From: Ixodes scapularis
Lineage: Eukaryota; Arthropoda; Arachnida; Ixodida; Ixodidae
Assembly: GCF_016920785.2 (NCBI RefSeq)
Contig: NW_024609951.1
Coordinates: 1,302,001 to 1,366,000, forward strand
Direction of reading: 5' to 3'
Length of the DNA stretch: 64,000 bases
The translations under genes were made by a program, and so were the position numbers. The notes beneath the pieces were generated by a model that saw only the letters and a program-made list of their open reading frames with translations, did not search any database and had not been told where the DNA came from. Every line of letters begins with the position of its first letter. Within the stretch, counting starts at the first letter, position 1. Shown here piece by piece: positions 55,000 through 64,000 of the stretch.

Positions 55000-55580
55000 C
55001 CGTGATTTACTTGCAACCTTCATGTAATATATTGCTGATCCTATTGGTGTTACGCGTATAAACTATTATATCAATAATAACCTGCATTGAGACGAGAATG
55101 AATAATTATAATTTTCACCTTGATCTGCATTGGGCAAGCGTTTCGTTGATTTTGACGTGTGGTCGATTGCTTCACTGCACGTTTAGGTAGTTTTTAGGTC
55201 TTTTAAATAAAGAAGGAGCATGTTTGTCTAAAGTAGACTGCTAAAGATCAGCAATGAAGCTTCATTCGAAAAGCTCGGGTTTTAATTTTGGCTCAACATG
55301 TAACGCTGATACACAACTAAACTAATAACCTTGCTGAAAATCGACATTCCATACCGTGTCTGGCAAGTGCGTTAGGGCCACTTACGAGAATTGAGGACTA
55401 TAACGGCTCTATCAGTGCGCAGGGAGTGTTATAAAACCCTAATCAAATGTAATTCACTACGATAAAAGCTCTTTTACATGACAAGACTTTCAAAAAGTAA
55501 TTAAATAAAAACTCATTTGCGGTTAAAACAGCTCTTTTTCATATGCGAATAACAAACATATTATGTGATCTTCAGAAAGC
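55000..55580. other. Upstream region of the M13 protease gene
   Basis: AT-rich, without a clear TATA box, CpG island or other gene. It would contain the promoter or a 5' non-coding exon if ATG 55581 is the start. Confidence 0.4.
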
Positions 55581-55710
55581 ATGCGCTGGAGTACGCCTTG
55601 GTCATCGGGGCAGAGGCACATGCTTCCTCATGCTCGGCAGTTGGTGGCAATCTGGAGATTCTACTTGATTTTGTTGTTAGCTGAACTCAGCGCTGCAAAA
55701 TCATTAATGG
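55581..55710 (+). CDS. M13 (neprilysin-like) metalloprotease, exon 1
   Basis: ATG 55581 starts 43 codons plus one base, ending ATGG|GTGAGT. The exon codes a short basic N-terminus and one hydrophobic segment (LVAIWRFYLILLLAEL), then SAAK. This is either a signal peptide of a secreted M13 protease or the type II membrane anchor usual in neprilysin and endothelin-converting enzyme. A second in-frame ATG at 55620 would give a more typical signal peptide. The phase-1 donor matches the phase of all following exons. Confidence 0.72.
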
Positions 55711-55889
55711 GTGAGTAATATAGTCAGAGTATCATTTGAAGACTTTTGCATGGTATAATGTAGACTAATTCATGCCTGTCAGCCTCAAACGTGTTACGAG
55801 TATAAGTAAAGAATTTAAAATATTAATATTAAAATCATTCATATCTTATCTCAAGATGAATAATTCAATTTCCTTTCAAATCGTACCAG

Positions 55890-55937
55890 ATATGAGCCCC
55901 AAAAATGTGTGTGAAACAGATGCCTGCAAACAAAGAG
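55890..55937 (+). CDS. M13 metalloprotease, exon 2
   Basis: A 48-bp exon between TACCAG and G|GTGAGA, phase 1 at both ends. With the base from exon 1 it codes DMSPKNVCETDACKQR. The two Cys (VCETDAC) are the conserved start of the M13 ectodomain, which pairs with later Cys. Confidence 0.75.
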
Positions 55938-57297
55938 GTGAGAATGCTTAGATGCAACTGGCACTTATCGTCCTTCGCCCGTCTTCAAACAGTTTCTAGT
56001 TCCTTAATGCACAACCAACTCGCGAAATTTTCAACAGTACAGCCACGTAACTGACTATTTATTGCAGCCACAGATCACGTTGGATGATTTATAGAAAGTA
56101 GTGATGAAGTCACCTTCGTGAAGCGCTCGTAAAAGTACCAAGTGTTTCTGTGTAAACAATTTTCTTATTGATAAGTCGTTCGTAATATAACAAACTGTGT
56201 CCTAATTGACAGTTATTTAGAATAACGCGCGCAGTTTAGGATCACGTTAGCGCTAAATGTAGCGCTTGCGTTAAGGCACACCACGCAAGAGTTTAGAATA
56301 GCTTTTCTCCGACGCGACCAAAACACCGAAACATCGCGCGCTTCCACCGCCTTTAAAACACAGTAACAATTTTTATTTCACACACCAAATAATATAATTA
56401 AAGAAAAAAATGTTTTTGGCCCCGAACAACACTTTAGGTTTGCTCAAGTATGAGAATGCGACGCGAGCGGTCGACAAATCGTGTCCGCTTGCGTCGTCTC
56501 GGTAAGAGAGGTCTCGTGCACCAACTTTCGCCACGTTCGAACACCGCACGTTTACCGAGAAACGTTCGAGCTACAAGCGGCCGGCAATCGTTGCCCACCT
56601 TGCTCGGTCCTCCAGCCTTTATCATGTTTGCTGCCCGCGTGTCTGTCGGTTCAGCATTCGCCCTGACTAAATAAACAAATTAAGGCGGTGATGTTTGAAT
56701 GTTTACACAAGTGAAAGGTGAAGCCCCGCCTGCCGTACCTGTTGAGTACAATTCATTCTGCCCTTTTTTTAAACAATAGTTTTATATAATTTATTCTATT
56801 TGTTTCTTATCTGAGTTGGCATATTAGACTGCTGGCGTTACTTCTGATTTGTTTACTGGTAATTTCGCTTTATAAACTCATATTTCCTTCATAAAAAAGT
56901 GGTTGTTGAGCTCAAGCATATTTGTGGTTTATGTCACGATCACACGTGGGGTTGGATGTAGCGACAACCAGAGGCGTTGGATTCGGGAGGATTTGAAAGG
57001 GAAGCGTGGTGACGGTGAAGGAACTGTGAGTGGCGGAGTCAATCAAAGTTCACAAGGAAACGTTAAGAATTGAATACGGAAAAAGATTACTCTGCTCTGT
57101 TTGTTATCTTTTGGCTATCTTAATTGATTACCTCCTGCTTTGTCTTTCTCGTTAGTGACGTAATTATGTAGCATAATACTTGTTGTTCTGCGATAGATCA
57201 GGGTGCAGACCAAGTGCACCTCATTGGGGGTTTCGAGTTCCTTTTATTACCGCAGTTTATATTTTTGGTACAAGCTCATTGTAGAATTTTTATGCAG

Positions 57298-57459
57298 CTA
57301 AAATGATGTTGGACAGCATGAACCAGTCTGAGGATCCTTGTACTGACTTCCATGAATACGCCTGTGGGAACTGGAAAAAAACACACAAAATACCTGATGA
57401 CGATACCCAAATCGGAATGTTTCATATTCTTCATGATAAGCTTGAAATGGACTTAAAAA
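57298..57459 (+). CDS. M13 metalloprotease, exon 3
   Basis: Starts after TTTTTATGCAG and ends at AAAA|GTATGT, 162 bp, phase 1 on both sides. It codes AKMMLDSMNQSEDPCTDFHE, then YACGNWKKTHKIPDD and a helix. SMNxSxxPCxDFxxYACGxW is the signature of the N-terminal M13 domain (Peptidase_M13_N). An NQS sequon is present. The catalytic HExxH lies far downstream in this family and is not in the window. The short frame continuing to 57488 past the donor is intronic. Confidence 0.88.
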
Positions 57460-60294
57460 GTATGTTTTCATTAAGGCTGTCAAACTAAAATATTTATATC
57501 GTCTTAAAAAATTCACTGTACCACTTGATTAGAGGCATAGAAAAAGTGAAATGTTCTGCCTAAACTTTGCTGCGGCCGGTGCCAATTTTAAGGGCGCTAA
57601 GCTTTTCATATTATCCTTTCTTTATATCTTGAGTCTTGATCGAATACTAGACAACGTATCTAAGAGGACACAGAGAATTTGAAAATTGTGTTTCATGGCG
57701 CAAGCTCATTCCATACGCTTTAAGAATCCTAGGAAAGCCAGAGTTGCCTTTTCTCTTTCTTAATAACGCGACCAAACATATCGGCAAATTTTTTTCTTTC
57801 GGGATGGATATAAGAATAAAGGGCAGGTCCTGATGTTTGGTCGGTTTAAAAAAGGTGGCGAATAAGTGTAATCTTTTGGTTTCTTCTATGCTTACTGGGC
57901 GCGTTGATTGACTTTGTGGCATGAAACGACAATCGCAAAATGCACTTTAGATCTCCTCGAGGGCAAGACAATGAATTTTGGGCCTCATACCATTTATAAT
58001 TATGTCTATTTTTCGAGGTAAAGCAATCTTATATGCGTTCTTTTTTTTTGGAACTCCACCAGCACGTTTGTCACTAAACGCATATATTATTTAGTATTAG
58101 GGTGGACGTACCAAGCGCCGAGTATGCCAATTTTTTCCGTTCAGAATACAGCATTTAAGGTGTCCTTCAAACCGCAAGTGTAGCTTTGATGTTTCCTGCT
58201 TTTTTTGTTGTTTTGTTTGTTTTATTTATTTACTTCTGCGCCACTATGTAGGTATTAGCTTAACCACTTCCACGATATCTCCAGTAACGAAATCCAGGCT
58301 CTTCAAAATCAAGAGCATGTGCACTTTTATTAGGAGAACGAACTTTTAGAGTAACCTGCGGTTTTCTTTAGCGTATCAGACCAATATCTGCTAATAAGGA
58401 TCTAACCGAGAAGCTCAGGAAATATTTCAGTAGGCCAGAACGAGACGCTTCTAAAACCCCAACGACTCTCCTTGTCGAAAACAATGAAATTTTTAATATC
58501 TAGCTAGTATGATCCCTTTAAATATAAGTATTATCCTGCTTCTCGAATTTAGTCTGCGATGCATATCTCTCTTATATTAATATAACTTGTTTGTCTAGTT
58601 GTTTGACCTTAAAGAGCGAAAAAAAATAATTCTCTCATAAAACTAACTTAACCGTGCGTGATAATGTGACTACGTACTGCGAGAATTCCGCAGCGTGAAA
58701 GCCAGTTTGAGTATTTCTTACTGAATTTTATTACAGTGTTTAATTCACTAAATATATATATATATGCATTGTATCAATATATTTTACGTTAAGGAGTAAA
58801 CATGCAATACAAAAGTTTGCCACGTGAAAATCGCGGACTGTTACATGTTTTCTTTTAGAATAAGAGCGCAAAATACGACAAAAATACACCACGAATAAGT
58901 AAGGACTTTCTACTAACAGTTGAATCGAAACTGAAAAAAAAGGAAAACATTGCACCTGAGGGTGTCGATGCGCAAACGACCCCTATCTTTAGTCTTTCAT
59001 CCCACTGTTCGGGGATCGGAAGAGGTTTCATCTTGTACTATCAAAATAAAAGTGTCGCCATAAAGTCGATCGTCATAATCCTTGTTTAGAGCAATTAGGT
59101 CGTGGTCAACATTCAAAACTCTAACTCGACAATCACTAATGTGATTGATTTGTGCATCCGTCCTTCCATTTTGTTTTCTTTGCTGCTTTTTATATTTGCC
59201 CAAAATATCAGTCTTATCATAGTCATAGAATTTCTATCGATTTTTAGTAACGATCCTGAACCCATGAGGTTGCGGCAGTAACCAATCAGAACACCGAATA
59301 ACAAATACCGAGGCAAGAGGCATTGGAATAATAAGTCACGCCCTTCGTTTCTTGATCTAAAAATCACCATACCAACCTTGACTAGAAATGACATCAGAGA
59401 CAAGCGCTTCTAAGTGTCGTGTGTCGCTTTGTTCGCGGTTGCAATGATTTCTTTTCTTAATGATTAATCAATGCGGAGTGAAAATTTGTCGGCTTCTTGC
59501 GCAGGGGTTACGATTACGTGAGAACGCCGAGGTTTTATTGGCTGATTGAAAACAGATTGTGGGTAGACCCAAAACCATCAAGCATTCAGGTCTACCCACT
59601 ACATCCTTTAAATCCAATCAACACCAATAGGTGCTTGGCGTCGCTCTGGCATCACCGCAACCCTGTGCAAGAACCAGGCGACTTGCTTTTCACCTAACTT
59701 GCTCGGAACTCTCGTTATTGTTCAGGACTCAACAGCCAATCAGTGTGTGGCATCACGCGATAAAAACGCTGAGAAATAATCCCAATACTGGGAGTGTGAA
59801 CAACATAAGTCACGCTTTGCTTTTCATAAGCGGTCGACGACCATAGACGCTTAGCGCTAACAAAATGTCCTTTGCCAGTTGCTAGCTCCGAAGAGGATCT
59901 TTTTTCAGATTATTTTGCAAGCACCCGCTACCGTTATCTCATGTTATAACACCCTCATAATTAAAGTCTCTTGAATGTTAACTGTAGGACAAGATCGAAA
60001 AAACGCGTATTAACATTGAGGGCATACACACATAAATGTCTAACGTAAAAAAAAAAAAACGACTTATCGCTGCGTCTTTTAATATCATGGCCACGCCATC
60101 TGGTGAACATGTTGGCAAATATATGCCATAAATCGTGATTTGTGGCCAGGGAATAAATGTGGAAACGTTATAAGACTACGAAATAATTTTGACTGCTTAT
60201 AGCTTGATTTGAATGAAGTTACATTCTTTTTTACAACTTAGAGAATTGACATTGAACTAAGCTTGAATATCTTGAATATTTTTCTTATATCCAG
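57460..60294. other. Intron 3 of the M13 gene
   Basis: 2.8-kb AT-rich intron. It contains a perfect 11-bp inverted repeat (GTGGGTAGACC at 59559 and its complement at 59589) with a 19-nt loop. No coding sequence is recognised on either strand. Confidence 0.6.
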
Positions 60295-60384
60295 ATAGTT
60301 TATTGAACGCTACACTTGAAGGAAAAGAGCCTCAGAATGCTACTAATAAGGCTATTTTGGCCTACAGAGTCTGCGTTTGTGAAA
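60295..60384 (+). CDS. M13 metalloprotease, exon 4
   Basis: A 90-bp exon after CTTATATCCAG and before A|GTACGT, phase 1 on both sides. It completes NSLLNATLEGKEPQN, then ATNKAILAYRVCVCE. This matches the family pattern LKxLLxxxxxxxxxxAxxKAxxLYxxCxxx with the conserved Cys, and carries two NAT sequons. The next exon is not visible before the LTR element at 61393, so the coding region presumably continues beyond the window. Confidence 0.82.
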
Positions 60385-61392
60385 GTACGTAAGTTTCTTG
60401 TTCAAGGTAAAGTAACTAATTGGTGGAGCCAGGATATCGCATTCCCTTTTTTTTTGATACCGAGTCCTCATTGGCGGCGAAGTGGCAAGATTCACGAAAT
60501 GATCCAAAGCGCCTGCGGGGTGCACACGCGTGCGCTTTTGAGAGAAAGGGTCACGCGCTCCCTGGACGTTGGGAATATAAACCAATGCCTGAAAGTTTCA
60601 ACTTTACCCTCAATCAACCGCCCTTTTTTTGGTACAACACCCGAAACTGTTACTGAACGACACCAAATCGGTGGGAAGGTAAACTCAGATACCCCCCCCC
60701 CCCCCCCCCCATTTTTGAAGAAAGATAAAACCCTTAACAGGGATGCCTAACTATAAATAGGCCAAAGACTTTCCAGTTTTATTATAAAAACCACCAATTA
60801 ATATCCGTCGGTTTGAAGAACCCATTCCCCGTAAAAATAGAAACGCACCTCTCAACAACCGTTTGTGTCTAAAGCACAAAATATATAGAAACTAAGAAAC
60901 ATCAATTTCTAGACATCGCTTGTATTATCTCAGACTGTTTTTGTCAAGAACCTTCCCATCAAGAATTAACTCTTAGTTTTTCATTAGTTCTTCAACAAGA
61001 ATCACCGTTTTCTTGTGTCCTTTTGGAATATATCGTACACACACAGTCGAAAATAATACACACTGAAAATCATCCACATTTTTTGTCTTTTAAATATACA
61101 CCGGAAAATCTACGACGTCGCAATACACATCTGACGAAAATAAACCGCATTATTTTTTTTCCGAAATAGTTTAGCGCTTTATTTTCTACGGCTACTGAAG
61201 AGTCTAATCGTTTTTTTATGCTATTTCCACTTCGCACTGCATAGTGATGGTGAGAATTTACAGAACGGAAAGGGTTTGCTTTCCCAGCCAAGTTCATGTC
61301 AGTGCGCCTTAGTTCATAGAGGTCTACGTTATAAGTGACATCAGCAGCAATTAAAACCCACGGGCATTTCAAGCAAGCCTAAGGTTATAATA
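60385..61392. other. Intron 4 (or downstream) sequence
   Basis: No further M13 exon is found. A run of about 20 C lies near 60692-60711. The rest is AT-rich. Confidence 0.5.
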
Positions 61393-61796
61393 TGTTGCCG
61401 CGCGCAGGGCTGAGAAAGCAACGCTCGGTCACGGACCTCCAGAAAGTTCCCGTTTATTCATGTAGCGCACGCACGTAACTTCTATTATTTATTTCCATGT
61501 ATCTTCTGCTTTTGTTTTCTAGAAAGTGCGTGTTCATTCTCGCCCCGATCACGTGACGCTCGAACCGCTTTCGCCGAATCTTCGAGATAGCGACGTACTC
61601 TAGATAAGAGGCCGCCCGCGACCTTGTCGATTCAGTCTCGCCTCAGCGTTTGATCGTGCTGCTTCGCCGCCTTCGACGCCCGCGACGCTCTGTTGTTATC
61701 TTTCTTTTGTACCCTTTTATTTTTGGCACAAGTTCGCCACATTAAACGTTTATTTATTCCTGTTTATTTCTTATTTATTAGTCACCACCGGTGACA
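61393..61796 (+). mobile_element. Ty3/gypsy 5' LTR (404 bp)
   Basis: Begins TGTTGCCGCG and ends GGTGACA (TG...CA termini). Inside are a CACGTG box (about 61550), an arthropod-type initiator (ATTCAGTCTCG, about 61630) without a clear TATA box, and an ATTAAA polyadenylation-like signal at 61741. The 3' LTR is outside the window, so the target duplication cannot be checked. Confidence 0.75.
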
Positions 61797-61799
61797 TTT

Positions 61800-61817
61800 T
61801 GGTGGAGGTGCGGGGTA
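61800..61817 (+). other. Primer-binding site of the Ty3/gypsy element
   Basis: TGGTGGAGGTGCGGGG begins three bases after the LTR. The TGG start complements the CCA end of a tRNA. The tRNA species was not determined. Confidence 0.55.
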
Positions 61818-61980
61818 CCGCAAGTTCGTGCAGCGCAGCGCCCCCAAGTTCCCGCACTGCAAGTCCGAACCCAAGCTCCCGAGGACCCAACGAAGACCAG
61901 GTCGAGACTCGATCAAGTCGCCGAACCCAAGGGCTACACCCGGAATACGGACCTTTACCACCCAGGACCAGGCAGCCGAC

Positions 61981-63214
61981 GATGGCCAACCAGTCGCACA
62001 CTCCCGCCGCTCCTGCCGTCGTCTACCTACCCGTCGCTCCTCGGACACCGGCTCCATTCCACGGCGAGCAGTACGAAGACGTCGAAGACTGGATTGACCA
62101 GTATGAACGCGTTGCCCGCCACAATTGCTGGACAGACGAGCAGCGCCTACACAATGTCTATTTTTCGCTTGAGGGGACTGCCAAGCACTGGTACGAGAAT
62201 CATGAGTCCTCCCTGACGTCGTGGGACATTTTCAAGAACGATCTCAAGGCTACCTTCATCAACCACCACCGCCGAGAGAGAGCCGAGGACCTACTGCGAA
62301 CCAGAACCCAGGGCCCCAACGAGAGTGTCACCGGCTTCGTAGAGGACGTCCTGCGCCTGAGCGCCCGCGCCGACCCTCGGGCTACAGAGGAGAAGAAGCT
62401 ACGAATCCTCATGCGGGGCGCGAGAGAAAACATCTTTGGTGGCCTTGTCCGCAGCCCTCCGACAACTGTCGAAGACTTTGTCGCCGAGGCAACGAACATC
62501 GAGCGTGCCCTGCAAGCCCGAGCCAGCCACTACCAGAGGCTACCCGGCGTCAGCGCGGTTCCGCCGTCCGCTTGCGACCTTGGCTCCAGCATCCCAAGCA
62601 TTCGCGAGATCATTCGCGACGTCGTCCGGGAGGAGCTGCGAAAGCTACTACCCGCCGCGGACCGACCAGCTTCGCTCTCCATCGCTTAGGTCGTGCGGGA
62701 AGAGGTGCAGAGAGCCATTCAACCAGAGGCTCCCATCAGCGCAGCAGTCTCCGAAGAACCCGCGCTAGCTTACGCCGCAGTGGCCCGACGGCCACCGCCT
62801 CCTCCTCGCGCCTATGTCGCGCCGCCCCGACGCCAGTCTCCTGCGCCGCAGCACGACCGACGCCACGACGACCAGCCCCAGTACGCCAGCCAGGAGCCCC
62901 GTGCACCCCGGAAGACCGATGTGTGGCGAACGCCCGACCGACGCCCTCTGTGCTTCCACTGCGGGGAGGCAGACCACACCTACCGCCGATGCCCATACCG
63001 TCGACTCGGGCTGCGCGGATTCCACCCAAGCGACCCGCGCCCCCGGTATGGTGAACGCCCTCGGGAGATCAACGAGTACCTGCGACGACCCCAGTCCCCC
63101 GAGCCTGCGTCCCGCCGAGAGTTCCGGTCGCCGTCACCGCGACGTCCAGCTTCGCCGATGCACCGACCCCGACGTGAAAGCCTGTCGCCCCTCGCTCCTC
63201 GCCGGGGAAACTAG
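61981..63214 (+). CDS. Ty3/gypsy gag with an internal UAG
   Basis: ATG 61981 opens gag. The matrix/capsid part has FHGEQYEDVEDWIDQYERVA, NVYFSLEGTAKHWYENH, WDIFKNDLKATFI and FVEDVLRL, the standard Ty3 capsid fold. A UAG at 62687-62689 follows ASLSIA. The same frame is open on both sides and continues VVREEVQRAIQPE, a Pro/Arg-rich stretch, and a CCHC zinc knuckle CFHCGEADHTYRRCPY (about 62951-62998), ending at UAG 63212. The internal stop is probably a point mutation (CAG to TAG), though readthrough is possible. The element otherwise looks young. Confidence 0.85.
63205..63211 (+). promoter_or_regulatory. -1 ribosomal frameshift site (gag-pol)
   Basis: G GGA AAC in the gag frame, immediately followed by the gag stop TAG. 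It fits the X XXY YYZ slippery pattern, and the -1 frame is open into protease. A downstream stem or pseudoknot would be expected in the GC-rich 63217-63260. Confidence 0.6.
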
Positions 63215-64000
63215 GCGCGGCAACCCCTGGAGGTGGAGTTGCCGAAGACGACCGACGTAAAGAGCCTCCACGAACGACGGAGCGCTCCCACTCTCCCGAC
63301 GATACCCATCACAACTACGCTCCTGCTTCGGTGTCCAACAACTTAAACGTTGTTATTGACGGCCTCGACTCATCGGCACTCGTGGACACCGGAGCAGAAA
63401 ACTCAGTCTTGAGTGGGAGGCTCTCTCGCCGCCTGCGAAAAGTCATGACGCCGTGGGATGGACCCCAAATACGAACCGCCGGAGGACATCTCATCACGCC
63501 AGTCGGGAGATGCACTGCTCGCGTCGAGATCCACGGTGAAACGTGCCCTGTGAAGTTCGTCGTTCTGCAAGACTGCTCAAGGGACGTTATCCTCGGAATG
63601 GACTTTCTCTGCGAGTATGGCGCCGTCATCGACCTCGGGGCAAACCAGTTGACGCTGCGGAAACCTGTTTTACCGCCGGTGGAGACCAGCACAACATCAA
63701 CCGCGATCCGAGTTATCGCCGACCATGTGAATCTACCGCCGCGGTCGAGTGTTTTCGTCACCGTTATGGCCGACGCCGCTATGCACGGTGAAGCTCTTCT
63801 GGAAGGCAGCGTCCAACTGCTCCTCGAAAAAGGAATTGGCGTCGCAAGAGGCGTAACGGATCTCCAAGATAGACGTACAACTGTTCTTGTGACGAACTTT
63901 CGAGAGGAGCCGCAGCACCTAACGAACGGTACCACCGTGGGCCACGTCGAGGAGCTTCAAGCGCCAGCGGTGGTCACCGCAATCTCCGAGGAAACCTCGT
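63208..64000 (+). CDS. Ty3/gypsy pol, N-terminal part (protease), runs off window
   Basis: The -1 frame relative to gag is open for 264 codons to the window end. After a linker comes a retropepsin: NVVIDGLDSSALVDTGAENS (63346-63405) with the DTGA active site, then AGGHLITPVGRC, VVLQDCSRDVILGMDFL (the ILG-type flap partner) and IDLGANQLTL. The following 100 residues lead toward the RT (VARGVTDLQDRRTTVLVTNF). No stop or shift is seen, so pol may be intact here. RT, RNase H and integrase lie beyond the window. Confidence 0.88.

Noticed and set aside
56434..56674. Arg-rich frames in M13 intron 2 as a nested gene.
   Set aside because: Open on both strands with no domain and only a chance AATAAA nearby.
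57460..57488. Continuation of the M13 frame past 57459 as coding.
   Set aside because: It runs through a consensus GTATGT donor into intronic sequence, and exon 4 joins in phase instead.
60692..60711. Poly(C) tract (and the C run at 51127) as signals.
   Set aside because: Simple sequence with no associated structure; length is unreliable in assemblies.
1..64000. CRISPR arrays, operons, prophage or bacterial contamination.
   Set aside because: No spaced direct repeats of the right type, no densely packed ORFs and clear spliceosomal introns.

Overview
This is eukaryotic nuclear DNA, most likely from an ixodid tick or a close arachnid relative. The evidence is a first-exon series of an M13 (neprilysin-like) metalloprotease gene with GT-AG introns, long AT-rich non-coding stretches, and several families of LINE, Penelope-like, Ty3/gypsy and MITE-type elements of the kind that fill chelicerate genomes. 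Nothing looks prokaryotic: there are no operons, no rRNA and no CRISPR. Species cannot be fixed from the sequence alone.

Layout. 1-1.57 kb: 3' half of a CR1-like LINE (plus strand) with a tetranucleotide tail. 1.6-7.7 kb: mostly non-coding, with a mariner fragment and a 0.54-kb foldback element. 7.7-10.5 kb: an E-box/CRE tandem repeat, a TGGCCA-rich block, a Penelope-like GIY-YIG endonuclease remnant between 245-bp inverted arms, and a 184-bp palindrome. 10.5-14.6 kb: AT-rich, no gene seen. 14.65-20 kb: a nearly complete but broken I-type LINE (minus strand) with zinc-knuckle ORF1, endonuclease, reverse transcriptase and RNase H. 20-34 kb: small repeats, a Ty3 gag pseudogene, MITEs, a tRNA-derived SINE head and a hammerhead-ribozyme-like motif. 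34.2-38 kb: a decayed Ty3 pol (integrase, RNase H tail) split by a 2.4-kb insertion. 38.4-43.6 kb: a CR1-like LINE (minus strand) whose ORF1 carries a 2A-like motif and which is headed by five perfect-period 270-bp repeats. 43.9-44.9 kb: a Penelope-like RT/endonuclease relic. 46.2-51.8 kb: a third LINE (L2/CR1-like, minus strand) and LINE 3' ends. 53.8-55 kb: second copies of two dispersed repeats. 55.58-60.38 kb: four in-phase exons of the M13 protease gene. 61.39-64 kb: the 5' end of a fairly young Ty3/gypsy element (LTR, gag, start of pol with a -1 slippery site) lying in the next intron or downstream of the gene.

The protease is the only host gene I can defend. Nearly everything else recognisable is transposon-derived. 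The most interesting signals are the monomer arrays in front of two different LINEs, both of which change into LINE body exactly at a CAG|GTTGG junction; the 2A-like signal in ORF1; the hammerhead-like motif; and the gag-pol frameshift site.
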